Assembly: GCA_963691655.1 (NCBI GenBank)
Contig: OY829329.1
Span: forward strand, 8,818,708 to 8,882,707
Length of the DNA: 64,000 nucleotides
Direction: 5' to 3'
DNA from: Toxonevra muliebris
Taxonomy: Eukaryota; Arthropoda; Insecta; Diptera; Pallopteridae
The notes below the pieces were generated by a model. The model did no database searches. It was not told the DNA's origin and saw only the letters and a list, made by a program, of their open reading frames with translations. The translations under genes were made by a program, and so were the position numbers. Shown here one piece after another: positions 23,250 to 36,100 of this stretch; position 1 is the stretch's first letter; the number at the start of each line of letters is the position of its first letter.

Positions 23250-24900
23250 GTTATGACTCTCTCCTACCAGCTGACAAATTTGATATAAAATGCAAAAATT
23301 AATTTAGCACCAATAAAACTCGCTCAAATACACACACATGCAGATTTTATTTATTTATGTATAAATGTATATATACACTCTTATATGTGTATTAGAGTGG
23401 TCTTTATTTTATAAACTATGCATGTTTTATAGATACCTCTAAAATTATAACCTTTGTAATCAAAATCTGTGCCTAAGGTTTTTTCTATAACGAACACAAT
23501 ATTTTTAATTTTTTTCCTTCCCCTCCCCCCACTGTTATCTTGCCTACTAGAATTCCCTAGAGTACAGAATAATAAGTGGCTACAAAAATCACTTAGATTG
23601 GAAGAAACAAATGGCAGTGCTACTCTTAGAAAATGCGAACTCTTATGGCTCACCAATCACCAAGGTGCCATAAGAGAACGTTGAATGGGAAAAAAGATGA
23701 TCGCCTTTTTTCATCATTAGTTCTACGGCGTCAATTTTGGTTCTCAAATGGTGCTTGCTTGATTCCAAGTTTTTGCTGGATCTTTCTTTTTTCCAAATTG
23801 TATTACTTTTTCCTAGTTTTCAAAACTTGGGAGGGAAAAATCATCACAAAACCAAAATAAGCATCACTCTTATGTTTATACATATATATACATATGACAT
23901 TTAGATGAAAAAATATGAAAGCGTCATGCTGTCTAACATCTTGTAGGAAATTCATTTTTATTTATTTATTTTTTTGAGCACAATTTCTTTTGCGCCTTCT
24001 TTTATGCTAAGGTTTCATGTCTGTTTTACTTGTAATCGACTCATGTCACAAAACACAATAAAACTGAAATAATATCAACCAAAAATATAAGGAAAAACAG
24101 CAACAATAAATAGAAACGTGCATATGACAATGATATATACGCACATATACATATGTATATATATATAAATAAATTGTATGCACATATGTATGTATGAAAG
24201 ATATACAGAAGTGAGTGTGTGCTTGCAGTGCAAATAGATAAGAAAACAGTTTTTACTGCACATACTATATGTATACATATGTATACATATTGTTACTTTT
24301 ATTGTTATAACTCTTGTTGTTGCTGTTGTTGTTGTTGTTATTATATCAGCTGTTGAGTGTTTTACTTGCACTTTGGCATCCAACTGTGTTTTCATATATA
24401 TTCGAGGAAATGTATCTCTATCTATACATATGTATGCATGTGTGAATGTATTAGCGTATGTATTTTTTTAAAGTAAATAAAATTGTTTGATGTTTTGCCA
24501 ACATCTTTCCAGCTGCGTTTTGACATTTGGCACTTGATTTATAATATATTTTAGGGCATACCTACAAACACATACTCGTATTACTTTTACAATTTGTTTT
24601 TGGATGAAATTCAAAACTTTTTCTTCTTTGGTTTCCTTTTTTAAATTTCTCATAAATTTACAAGTTTTTTAAATTTATTTTTAGTATGTTGCTGAGAAGC
24701 GTTATAAAAATATACTATACTTCAATCAAAATCAAATGTTACTCATACGACGTGTAGTACTAAATGAAATACACTTTTCAATGATTAGGATCAAGTATTT
24801 CTTAATGTTTTCTATTTATAAAGTGTGAAACAAAATGACATGCAGAACAGTGTGTTGTGTTGTTGTTTTGAGGTTGAGAAGTTTTTTTTTGATAGATATG
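23250..24900. other. Non-coding stretch with microsatellites
   Basis: (CATA)/(TATG) arrays at about 24120-24205 and 24255-24290 and (GTT)n near 24315-24342. No exon-like block is supported. Confidence -1.
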
Positions 24901-24914
24901 CGCTTTATATTTTG

Positions 24915-25255
24915 AATTACTATTTCTTATGACCCCGCTTTCGTCTTCCCTCCTTCATGCAAAAACACAATCGAGAGAACAACAGTAAAGAAAACAAACT
25001 TGCTCTTTCAATTTATTGCTCTCTTGATCTCGTCATTTTCAACTAATGCTCTCTTATTTAAGTACAATTGCATTTTGCATTTTTAATTAATAAATTTTTC
25101 GCTTTTGGTTCCTTGGCTGTATTAGCGAGTATGCAGCGACGATTTCTCTCACCTCTCTTGATCTTTTCCTTTTCAACTAATACTTTCTCATTTATATGCT
25201 CTTGGCTACTCGGCTGAATTAACGAGTACGCAACGATGATTTCTCTCACCTTTTT
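24915..25255 (-). repeat. GA-rich dispersed repeat B, minus copy with internal duplication
   Basis: GACCCCGCTTTCGTC, CACAATCGAGAGAACAAC, AAAGAAAACAAACTTGCTCT, then the end module TTTTCAACTAATGCTCTCTT..GCAGCGACGATTTCTCTCAC appears twice (about 25040-25150 and 25170-25250). Confidence -1.
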
Positions 25256-26684
25256 TTTTAACGGTATTGTGGGGGAGTAACAAAGAACAGAGGTGTATTT
25301 TTTTAGTATTGTATTTTGACTTTTATATAACGTTGTGTAATATTAGTACAATATAAAAGTTTACAGAAATAATACTTGATTAATGATATATTAATAAAAA
25401 TTTATATCTGAAAATAAAATATGGCTGACGATTGTGCCACGAGTGACAATCATGTCCGCTATGTGTAATGCCATACACAGAGTTTTTTCATGCTCAAGTT
25501 TTACAACTAGAAGCTAAAAATTCTTAATTTATTGTTTTTTTATGTTTTCTACTACACCATCATTGTATACATTTTAAATAAGACTGTAACTTAAATCCTT
25601 GCGTTTAACTTACATTTACAAATTCGTCTATTATACAAAAACTAAACACAATGCAAATATGAAAGAAAAATTTGACTTATTTCGCATTTTTACACATCAA
25701 CAAAATTTCATTATGAAATCCCACAAAAATGCCACTTGCAGTCAATATAAGTAGTCGGTATGTATGTTGGTATGTTGTCGGTTCTTGATACTTTTAGCCA
25801 AGCAAACTATCGATGATAAATCATTGTCGAAAGTGATTTTTCTTTTATTTTTGGTTGCCTTTTTGTGTTTAAGTTTTTCAACATACCTACATACACATAC
25901 AATCATACATGTATATGTATGTATATATGCCCTCGTGTGTGTAATACATATAATAAATAATAAATAAGAGAAAACAAAAACGCAAAATAATGTGTTTTTT
26001 CTTCTACATTTTGTTTTTTTTTTGTGGTTTTCTTTTCTTAATTCTTTTTTTTTGCAAGCATTGTTCATTTATTTTGGTTTTATTTTTTTATGCTTGTAAT
26101 AAATTCTTTCCATTATATAAATATCCTTTCTGTGTCCACAATAACATCCTAAGAAGCTCTTTGTGTTTGGAGTTCTATCCTGTGGGTGCCATTTGTACAC
26201 AAACCGCGTCAAAATTACTCAAAAAATACAACATTTTAAAATGTATAATGAGAAAGAAAAACAGCAAAAAAAAAAAAAAAAGAAAATAAAATGTCAATGA
26301 GTTTGTTTCCTTTTTCACATGCTTTTCTCTTTTGGTTTTTCTTAGTTATTTTTAATTTAATTTCTTGTAATTTTTCATTGTCACTTTGTCTTTTGTTTTC
26401 GTTTCTCAATTTTATTGTTGTTTTTGCCGTTGTTTTTTTTTTTGTTGTTTTCGTATTTTTTGTTTCTTTTTGCTTTCTTAATTCGCTTCATAATTACACA
26501 TTGTTAAGGAACATTTATAATCCTTTTTGAAAGAGTATTATTGTTGCACACTATACACTCTGACTTTTTTTTATGTAATTATGTAGTAAGTATAAACGAA
26601 ATCGCAAGAGTTAAAGAGATTATTGAAAATTCACACAGAAAGAGAGCATTTTTTTTTTGTTTGTTTTGAAATGAATATTTGTTA

Positions 26685-26782
26685 AGGTGAATTCACCGAC
26701 CGATCTCTTGAAATGGGAGCGTAAAAACTTCATATTAAAAAAAGAGAAGAGAGAATTTGTCACTCGTTCACTGAATTCGCCT
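26685..26782. mobile_element. Harbinger-type MITE F, copy 2 (98 bp)
   Basis: AGGTGAATTCACCGACCGA at the left and CGTTCACTGAATTCGCCT at the right, flanked by TTA on both sides (26682-26684 and 26783-26785). It keeps the GAGCGTAAAAACTTCATAT core. The TWA target fits PIF/Harbinger. Confidence -1.
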
Positions 26783-26789
26783 TTATGCA

Positions 26790-27100
26790 AATGAGGTTGT
26801 CTTAAACGTTAAACGACTTCGCTTTCGTTTCCCCTCCTTCGAATGAAAAATGGTTGGGTGAACAAAAAAAAAAAAAACAGAAACTTACGTCATTTATCTT
26901 AAACTCTCTCACGTCCATATGAAAAAGTTTTTGGCAGATGAACGCCGTTATGCTCCAATTTAAGTATGATTGATGCTCTTTGCTTTATTTGCTTTCTTGA
27001 TCTCTTACTTTTCAAATAGTACTCTCTCTTTTTAGATTAATTATGTAGCATCTCTCATAAAATCGAAGTTCTTTCGTTTTCGCTCTTCTCCGACATTCAA
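26790..27100 (-). repeat. GA-rich dispersed repeat B, diverged minus copy
   Basis: TTAAACGACTTCGCTTTCGT, CCCCTCCTTCG and ACTCTCTC blocks, with poor conservation after 26860. Confidence -1.
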
Positions 27101-27723
27101 CGGATTAAATGTAGAAATAAATATACACTTCCGCCATGTTTTCTGGCATACATAAAATTTTATTTAATATGATCAGATTTAAAGAAATAAAATGTTTTAC
27201 AACATAGTTACAAAATAAATTATCGAGAATTCGAGATAAGTACTAGAAGTTTTTATAAAAGGAAAAGAAAATATCAAATTACAAAGAGAAAACTTGGGTG
27301 ACGTAGTAGTTCGTTTTTCCGTGTTTGAGCTCCATTTATATTGTTTTATTAGGAATTATGTTAAAGGTCAAGTGTCCCATTTCAAGCTGCTGCATTTGTA
27401 GGGCACCTTTACACATATGAATACTCAAGAAATCTACTAATATTAAGTAACTTTCTTAGAAAATTGAAGAATATGGAAAATGGGTAAATAATCGTACAAC
27501 ATTCGTATTATTGTTTCGTTTCCACTGGGGTTCCCAGAGCCGCATAATTCTCTGATAGACTAATATGTAGTAATAGTAGCTAATAGGCTGACAATGTTTC
27601 TCTCAGATAGATAGATATAACTTAGGTCTATTTCACCCCTAATGGCAAGTTAATTATAAGGTTTCAGAAAGATCGATCTCACTGAGGAATGATTAGCATG
27701 TGTTCCAGATGTATTACCTTTTA

Positions 27724-27810
27724 TGCTTGGTTTTCACTATGTCAAATTCAGTCAAATTATAGGAAATTCTCTCTTTTTGACAGGTAATATGACATAGTGA
27801 AAACCATGCA
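27724..27810. mobile_element. Harbinger-type MITE D, copy 1 (87 bp)
   Basis: Left TIR TGCTTGGTTTTCACTATGT (27724-27742); right TIR ACATAGTGAAAACCATGCA (27792-27810), 19 bp with one mismatch. A TTA target duplication flanks it at 27721-27723 and 27811-27813. It is a shorter version of the 62.5 kb element with no coding capacity. Confidence -1.
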
Positions 27811-27964
27811 TTACAAGTGAGTGTCTCTCAGTGCAGTAAGATGTGCTCCGGGATTTCATAGTTTTTCGACAAAATCAAGTGATGTCGTCCTGTCCTATGT
27901 CTATATTTTTCATATATTCCTCCAATTTGAAATGTTCTGAAGGAAGATTTTGAGATTTTGAGGT

Positions 27965-28165
27965 TTTTTAAATTAATATTTCTTATGCGATAAAATATGC
28001 GTTTGATGTTTAACGACCGTGCTTTCGTCTCTTCTTTTTCGTCCAAACACACAATCGGAAGAACAACATCAAAGAAAACAAACTTACTCTTTTACTTTGT
28101 TGTTCTCTTGATCTCTTAATTTTTAAATAAACTCTCTCATTTAAGTACAATTGAATTTTGTTTGC
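27965..28165 (-). repeat. GA-rich dispersed repeat B, minus copy
   Basis: AATATTTCTTATGCGATAAA, ATATGCGTTTGATGTTTAAC, GACCGTGCTTTCGTC, ACACAATCGGAAGAACAACA, AAAGAAAACAAACTTACTC. Confidence -1.
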
Positions 28166-28269
28166 ACACTGATTTGATTCCTATTTTTTTCACCGATTTG
28201 TACATATTCTTTTTTTGTTATTTTGTTGTTGTGTATTGAAAATTTTGCATCGGAAATCGCATTTTTGTT

Positions 28270-28450
28270 GCACTCATATGAAACTAATAAGAAACGAAGT
28301 TGTTAGTATTTAGCGAACGATGGAGATCGGCTTTATATAATCAAGCAGAGAGTCGACTTCTCGCAGTTTTATCTCATCTGATTTAGTGAGAGAGCCGAGA
28401 AACGCGTCTCTCTCTCTCTCTCATTGCATATAGCTGAACTTTCCTTTCAT
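28270..28450 (+). repeat. Dispersed repeat C, copy 1
   Basis: ACTAATAAGAAACGAAGTTG, TTAGTATTTAGCGAACGA, GATCGGCTTTATATAATCAA, GCAGAGAGTCGACTTCTCGC and GAGAGAGCCGAGA match the reverse complement of 42580-42775. Confidence -1.
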
Positions 28451-28699
28451 GTATTGTATACGTGTACTAAGTCGAGTTTGTGCCGAAAAATGTAGAGAGT
28501 ATCAATAGAAAAAAACAACAACAAACACAAAATAGAGAGAAGAAGATTGCAAAAACTTCAACAGATTGAATTTCGTGCGCGCCAATAATCACTGAGAAAG
28601 TAATATGGAAAAAACGCTGTGTGTGACATTACGCACGGCGGAAATGAATATAAAATATATAAAAACGTTGAAATTCTTTAGTGTGTAGTTTTTTTTACT

Positions 28700-29970
28700 T
28701 AGCTTGAGACGTAGAGCTAGTCTTTTTAGGATACAATTCTCAATTAGTTACTTTAATGGTCTAAGCTTACTAATTTGAGCCTAGTAGAATGATATTTCAT
28801 TTCTTTCCTCGGTTAGCACCCTCTTTTGCAATTTATTTATTTTATTTATTTTCTTTCTTCTCATTCTATTCCGAAAATAATCCTCTTTGCTATGCACTCA
28901 AAACATTCCTGCTTGAAAACATTTTATAAGCTCAATGAGTCTAAAAGCTAGCAAAGTTTACTTTAGTTTCTTACTAAAACGAAAACTTAATCTTTTATAA
29001 TACTTTCTCTCTCCATGAACTTCTCAGCATGTATGCATATAATCTTTCAAAGAAAAACTTTAACTTAAAAAAGCAAAACCATTAACAATATGCAACATTC
29101 ATTTGAAACAAACATTCTTATTATGCCACAAACCAATGTCTTCTTAAAGTTACCAACAAATTTAATTGATACTAACACAAAAGTTGTGCATCTGCACAGC
29201 ATTTTTGCATTTCAAGTGATTGTGTACGTGTTTTTGTTGTCGCTGTCGTTGTCATTGCAGCTGTTTTGTCATTGTATTGCAAGCAGTGAACTGAACTGAC
29301 AAATGCAGTTCCTGTTTTATGTAAATTCATAGAAAAACACACACACACACACACACATGTATGAACACAAACATTCCAATATATACATATACGAGGACAA
29401 TTACAGGCGCATTTGTGGAAATTTAATTAGAAATATCTTGAGTGTGACAATACTGGGAACTGAAAATATGTGTGTGTATGTTCGTGAGTGGGTCTATGTA
29501 TAGAAATATAAAAATGGTTATGTGTCACATGCACAAAATTCATTTGAACTTTCTCTCTTCATAGTGTAAATGCCATTGAATTTGAAAATCGCAGTCAAGT
29601 TGAAATGCGATTGTGTGTGAAAATTACAAATAAACTCTTTTGTATGTAAATTGTTATAAATTTAAGCCACTTATTTTCATTTCACCATGAGGAATTAATT
29701 AGAAAATTAATTCTGGAAATTATAAAAATATTTTAAATTCTGAATCATGTTTCAAGTAATTAGTTTCTCTCGAATCTGTGTGAATTCACTGTGCCACCAC
29801 AAAAAAAACTAATTTGGAAATATACATGCTTGGAAATATATTTTTGTTTTTAATTTTAAAATATAATGCATAATTTGTGCATCTTTGACAATTAAATAAA
29901 AAATTTGGATGTCAATAATGATCTCACAACGACTCCTCTCTCTCTTCCGATTGTCTCTTCTATATAGCAC
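28700..29970. other. Non-coding stretch
   Basis: AT-rich with a (CA)n run at 29335-29357 and (TTTAT)n-like sequence near 28835-28850. Short frames are not protein-like; no gene supported. Confidence -1.
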
Positions 29971-29974
29971 AAGA

Positions 29975-30096
29975 GACGACATTGAGAGAGACGACATTGA
30001 GAGAGACGACATTGAGAGAGACGACATTGAGAGAGACGACATTGAGAGAGAGACGACATTGAGAGAGACTACATTGAGAAAAACGAAATTGAGAGA
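29975..30096 (+). repeat. 15 bp minisatellite, 8 units
   Basis: Unit GACGACATTGAGAGA: five perfect tandem units (29975-30049), a 2 bp insertion, one more perfect unit and two diverged ones, running into GCCGACGT. The period is a multiple of three, so all frames stay open (repeated RDDIE on +, SMSSL on -); these are not proteins. Confidence -1.
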
Positions 30097-30143
30097 GCCG
30101 ACGTAAACGACTTTGTTCATTTAAATAAGCCCGATCCCCATTC

Positions 30144-30542
30144 CAGTGATGATTTCTTAAAATTTCAAACTTTCTAAATTGAATAATGTTTAAGAATTAA
30201 TGTTTAAAATTTTTGCTAAATTTCTTAAAACTTCTTATTATTTTGACTCTCTCTCGGCACCATTAAATATTACTCGATTTGAAAATTTTCCCTTGTACTA
30301 TGTTTCCCTTTATAAATAGCAATAACAGAGCTGTAAGCTTTGGAGTTAACCAATACAGTACTTTGGCAACTTAAATTTAAATAGGCACTTATTACAAAAT
30401 ATTTTTTTTTTATGCAATTTAGTTTTAAAATTTTTTTTAGCTAATAAAAAAATGTACCTAAAATGTATCAATTGTACCTAATGTACCTTGTAACTTGAAA
30501 AAGCAGAAAAATGGTACAATTGTACCTACTTTTCCATCACTG
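30144..30542. mobile_element. Possible hAT-type non-autonomous element (399 bp)
   Basis: Left end CAGTGATGATTTCTT; the reverse complement of the right end is CAGTGATGGAAAAGTAGGTA. Flanking 8-mers CCCCATTC and CCACATAC agree at 6 of 8 positions. GTACAATTGTACC and GGTACATT motifs repeat near the right end. The inside matches beyond the first 8 bases are weak, so this is tentative. Confidence -1.
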
Positions 30543-30549
30543 CCACATA

Positions 30550-31988
30550 CGTTCATATGACAAAAACTCATCGACTCTCTCAGAGTCTTCTCATGTACTC
30601 AATGGTTTCTTCTTTGTCGTCTCTTGTATCTTATTCGTATTTGCCAGTGTTGCCTTTTTCTATGTGGATTATTTGCAAACTCGTGTTATATGATAGTACA
30701 CTTCTAGTATTGCCCCTTTTTTTCAATTCTTCCACGTATGTACATAATAACATTCGTATACACATACACACATAAGTAAAAATTAGCTTAATCACTTTCG
30801 CAAGATCGCCTTTATAGTCTTCATCATTTTCAACAACACAATCAATATTTTCCTTATAGAAAAAATATTTCAAAAATATTCTATATGCAAATCAAATCGA
30901 ATACACATTTGATGATTAACCGATGAAAGTCAAACTTATGGTGGCAATGTTTGGATTATTTTGTTGAATAAGTGAGCGTTAACTACAAAGGATTTATTCA
31001 GAGATTCTAAGAAATTAACAAAGAATAGTATTTTAAGTAAGTCAGAATGTATTAATTCCTTTTGCTGAGAGCCTAATTAATTCTTATAGAGTTTTTGGCG
31101 TTTTAAAATTAATACTTTGAATTTATATTGAAAAAAATTTGTAGCAATTCTTAAATTTTATTCACATTTCCAAACTGTTTTAGTTAATATATCTATTGTA
31201 TCTATAATAGTTTTCAGCTTACCATGGCTGCCTTTTCCATTTTGAAAATCAACAACTCATCTATATGTAAATACATGTACTCGTATTTGTGTAGTATAAA
31301 AAATCAATAATGAAATATGTTCAACTGAACAAAAAGGATACATTTACATACATTTAGCAACGTTTGTATTGACAATAAATTAACTGCTTACAGCAGAAAT
31401 AGTAGAAACAATAATATCTACAAATTCAAAGCAAACATATTTCGAATTGCCCTAAATCAAAACTACACAATAACCAAAAAATACTTTTTACATATATCCA
31501 TCCGCCTTAAAAAGCTATTATCAACGGAGCACATATTCTCATTTCCGTTTCCATGTAATGATTTCAACTATTCACACAGAAATATGCAAAATACTTAGAT
31601 AAATGCGGGCGAAATGTGTAACAATAGCAAAAATTTATATAACATTATTTGAAATTGTGAAACTTTTTAGTTACAAATATTTTACGTATGTACATTTATT
31701 AATGTAACTACATTTTATTCCAGAAGATCGAGAAGTGCTACGATATCATATTATATATCAATTTAAAGAGCTTGACGAGTAGGTTAGCCAAAAATTATCA
31801 GATCGGTTTAGCCAATACCAAAATATTAGCGTCGGAAGTTTTTTAAAATTTGCTCATTGAACAAAAGCATTGCATTCATCGTTGAAAAAATCATTGCTTA
31901 AGCGGGAGTAAATAATAAATAAGAAAGTATAATTTGGTTCTCTTTTGTTATTTGTTTTTCATTAAGAGATTTCTTCCCCAGTTACTGG
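30550..31988. other. Non-coding stretch
   Basis: AT-rich. No exon, RNA gene or repeat boundary can be supported. Confidence -1.
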
Positions 31989-32002
31989 GGCCTTACCGTC
32001 TA

Positions 32003-32316
32003 CTACTACTACTATTATGGCACAACAGCCCATGGAGGGCCAAGGCCGAGCTTTTCGCATACATTCATGCTGTGTGAGTTATATTTATACACGAATGAAA
32101 GGTACCTACAGTTTTATGCCGAATCCGAACGACAAAGTGAAAAGCTTTTCATAGGCATTTTTTTACTCTTGGAGGTTTGCCATTGCCAGCCAAGAGGTGG
32201 TGCCATGTAGAAAAATTTTTATTTTCTATTTGATTTTTTTGAGCGTGCCGAGATATGAACCCGGGCACCTCTGCGTAGCAGTCCAATACACTAACCACTA
32301 GGCTACAGCGACCAGC
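32003..32316 (-). mobile_element. tRNA-derived SINE with 14 bp target-site duplication
   Basis: On the minus strand the head reads as a tRNA-like pol III promoter: A box TAGCCTAGTGG (32295-32305) and B box-like GGTTCATATCT (32251-32261). The 3' end is an (AGT)n tail next to 32003. A perfect direct repeat GGCCTTACCGTCTA flanks it at 31989-32002 and 32317-32330. About 314 bp, non-coding, moved by LINE machinery in trans. Acceptor-stem pairing is absent, so it is not a functional tRNA. Confidence -1.
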
Positions 32317-32867
32317 GGCCTTACCGTCTAGTTTAATTTATTTTCATTATGTTATAAGAAATAAATCGATTTATTTTCTTCATATATAATTTGTTCTCAT
32401 TACACTTAAACTCGGTCTTCATATAATCATCACGTACATATATCAACAAATATCTATTATTTAGGTCCCTTTTCAAAAGATTTTGTGATTAAATAATACT
32501 TCACACTATTAAAAACTTATTAATATTAAGGATTAACTGCTAATTATTGTGTGTTACTTGCTTAAACGACACAAAATATCGAATCATTATCGCCAAATTA
32601 TCGTAAGCACCAATTTTCGGAAATATTTTTTTTTATCAAAAATTTAACTTTAATACTAGTAGCATGTTTTGAAAAACTTATTAATATAAATTGTTAGCAA
32701 TTCTAAATAAAAATTTATGAGAAACTTTTTATTTCGCATATGGCGGCATACAAAATGAAAGAAAAATGTAAAATTTAAGTTTTGTTGCTTACAATAATAT
32801 GACTGTCATGGTTCGTTAGGGTGATTGACTCCCGTTAGTCCATTCATATTTTCTGTTCGTGTTTATT

Positions 32868-33130
32868 TACTAGCCTCATTCACTCTTTAGAGTGAGAGAG
32901 CGCATCTAAAACTAAGAGAGTGCACTCTGAGGTAAATATCAATCACCTGTTTTTATTCTCTGCGATCAGTGTTGCCAATTTAAAGCGCTATCAACAAAAC
33001 TCCTTCCTTTTATTCTTGGTTGCCATATAAAATAATAAGTAGGCAGCGCTGATTTTCTCTTTTACTTAGTAGCTCTATTTACTTTTGCGAGTAAAGTCAC
33101 TCAGTTGGCAATTGTCTTTGTTCTCTTCTC
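32868..33130 (+). repeat. Dispersed repeat A, copy 2
   Basis: CACTCTTTAGAGTGAGAGAG, CATCTAAAACTAAGAGAGTG, CAGTGTTGCCAATTTAAAGC, CAACAAAACTC, AAGTAGGCAGCGCTGATTTT, CTTTTACTTAG. Confidence -1.
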
Positions 33131-33134
33131 ACAT

Positions 33135-36100
33135 ATAAATACTTAAATATGTTTATATTTATAATAAAACAAAATGAAATAATAAACTTAAACTATCAAC
33201 TTAATTCTATTTAATTCTTCTTTAAGAAAAATATGTTATGTCTTCTTAAAGTATATCACAATCATATCTTTTCATTTACAAATATAAATTTTAATCCTAA
33301 ATATAAAATACTTTACAAAGTTTTCTGACAAAATGACAATCGATAAAATAATTTTTCTGTAATAATTCTTTTCATTGTTGCTCCTTGTTATTGTTGTTGC
33401 TGCTCTTTTTCTGCTGCTGCTGCTGATGGTGTTATTGCTTTTGAAATGTTGTAATCCTTTTGCTGTTGCTGCTATATTTTTCATTTCTTTTGCGATTCTA
33501 TTTTCAAGTAAGTTTTCACTCTGTAAAAAAGAAAAGAAAAAAGAATAAATTCAATTTCGATTTCAGTTTTCTTAAATATTTTGTAAAGGCAAGAGAAATA
33601 TACTTCCTTGTTTGAAACTTAAAGTAAAAATAAATATTTATTTTTTTACATTTGAGGTTTGTTTAAAAATAGAATACGAATACCTAAAGTTTTCCTTGTT
33701 TGTGTTGAAGTTGCTTTTTAAGTACAAAGAAAACTAAACTCTATGCTGGGATTATACGAGCGTACTTAAGTCTTATAGTCCGGTAGTTTCTGTGTGTGTG
33801 TATGTGTGTTTTTTTTTCAAAAGATTATACTAAAGTTCATTCTGGCGAGCAAAAGTATTTGAAATATAAAGGGAAGAAGACATGACAAAAAGGACATAAC
33901 ACATGTTAAAGGATTTGCCAATGGATTAGCAATGGCATTAGAAATGATGCTCAGGGGGAAAAAGAATTAAAAAGGGAAAAACGTTTAAATGGAAAAATGT
34001 TCAAACGTTCATATTTTAATATGCACACCCATTTTTGAGATAAACTTAATCAAGGTCAGCATTATACTTTTCACCAAAGTGTTAATATTGATATATGTAA
34101 ACATACATAACTATTTTACCTAGAGCATTACTAATTGAAGTCATTGTGTTTTAAACATCTTCATTATCTTTTTCATTACTTCATGATAATACATGAAAAA
34201 CTCCAAAACTACGAAATTCATGTGTCCCAATGTAAAGATCTACTATGAAATTCAAGTACAATATATTTCATTACATTGACATTAAATGATACCATCTTAT
34301 TTTTCCTTTTACTGTTGTTGTACACAAACATAATTTAATTTAACTAGTTATTATATTTTCTACCTTGACCACTGAAATGAATACTAATTTACAAGAAAAA
34401 TTTTATTTTCTCTGCATAGCGTTATGTTCTTCCTCTTCTATCATCTATTTAATTACTGTAAAATTTTCAATTATGCTTTTAATTAATTGCATTATCCAAT
34501 TTCAAGATTTATTTCAAAGGAAAAACTCAACAAGAGCTTTTGTAATTACATCAACACGTTGTCCGTACGCATATAACATATGGTTGCACTCTTAAATACA
34601 TACATACATATATACCTTCACACACACACATACATATAAATGATATCCACGTGCGTATTTCTTCATCAAGTAGTTATGTTGTTTTAAGTTGAGTAAAAAG
34701 GATGACATCCACACAAAATTGAAGTAAAGAAAATTCAGGTGAGACGCGCGCCAATTACTTCAACAAGTTCAACATCAACGAAATGATTTTAAAATATCTC
34801 GACACATTCACCTTTCAAAGAGTAATTCCTCACATATATATGTGTACACACATATTTATATCTATATATGTATGTATGCATGTATTATTTTAAGTATATG
34901 TATGTATATCATGTTGTTGTTGTAATGGGTCACCTGGGATTGAGCGATACTAAAGTAAGTGCAAGTGTATGGCAATAGTTAGATGGATATATATATATAA
35001 AACGTGCGTCAGAAGAGTAAAACCAAGAAGAGAGCAATTTGTTCAATGTATGTGTTTAAAATGAGCGAGAGAATGGTTAATTTTTTTAGAGAGAATTTTT
35101 TGCCTACACGAGAGTTACAGTAATATTTAGTATGCTACGTTCGGCATACACGGTTACTGTCTAATAATTAAGGATGAAATGTATGAGCAACTTGCAGCAT
35201 TTTTATAATATATAATATTTTGTTTGTTAACAAAAATATTTTTATCTTATTCAATCCATTAAACCTTCATTAAAAATAAAAAAACAATTAGGTCATTACT
35301 AGACAGAGAATTAAAATGTTTCTGCACGACATCAATTCTTGATTGGCAATAATTTTCCAAAATTTGTTTTTCTTTGCATTGTATGTGGGCGTGATTTTTT
35401 TATAGTATTTTGAAGGTAAGTAATTATCAGTCTTACTATACTTACTCAATTCTTATATATATGTAGATTGATATTTGATTGACTTGTACAATATTTCGTG
35501 TGATGTTTCTTTATGAAGAGTTCAGTTTTATGGAAAATTAGCGTGGTTTTGAGAAATACAGTTTTGAGAATTACTTACCTTTTTTCCCTTTTTCGAGAAC
35601 TAACCAAATTTTTTAAATTTTTGTACTGAGACATCCAATTTCGCTTAAGACTTGTATGCCGGAGTTTTCCTGGTGTGGGTACCCATTTTTGGGAAACGTT
35701 TTTAGTGAAAAATTAACTTAGAGGCTGCTCCAGTACAAAAGTGTGAAAAGAGGGAAGGGTAATTTTTTTTTTTAATAAGGTATGATATTAAAGTTTTTTT
35801 CATTTACCACACAAATTCGTACAAATTCGATACTCAAAAGAATATACCATATTTGGTTGAAAATGTTAAAATTTTTTTCGAAGGACAGACGATCGAAGAG
35901 AAGGACGTATAATTGGACATGGTTGAATCAATTCAGAACAGAAATGTTTGTAATTTTTTTTTGGCATCTTTAGAGCCGCGTGTCTTGAGATAGAGAGGTA
36001 TAAGTATGTAGTATTTGTTTTTCTCAGGAGAAGCTAAAAATTGCAAAAACCTCAAAAAATCAGTTGCCTGCGGGAAAAATTTATATTTTTCTTGTATTTT

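Noticed and set aside
29809..30120. RDDIE/SMSSL repeat proteins
   Set aside because: Product of a 15 bp tandem repeat that keeps every frame open.
32966..33052. Separate 90 bp hAT MITE within repeat A (CAGTGTTGCC..GGCAGCGCTG)
   Set aside because: No matching 8 bp flanks in any of the three copies, so treated as part of repeat A.
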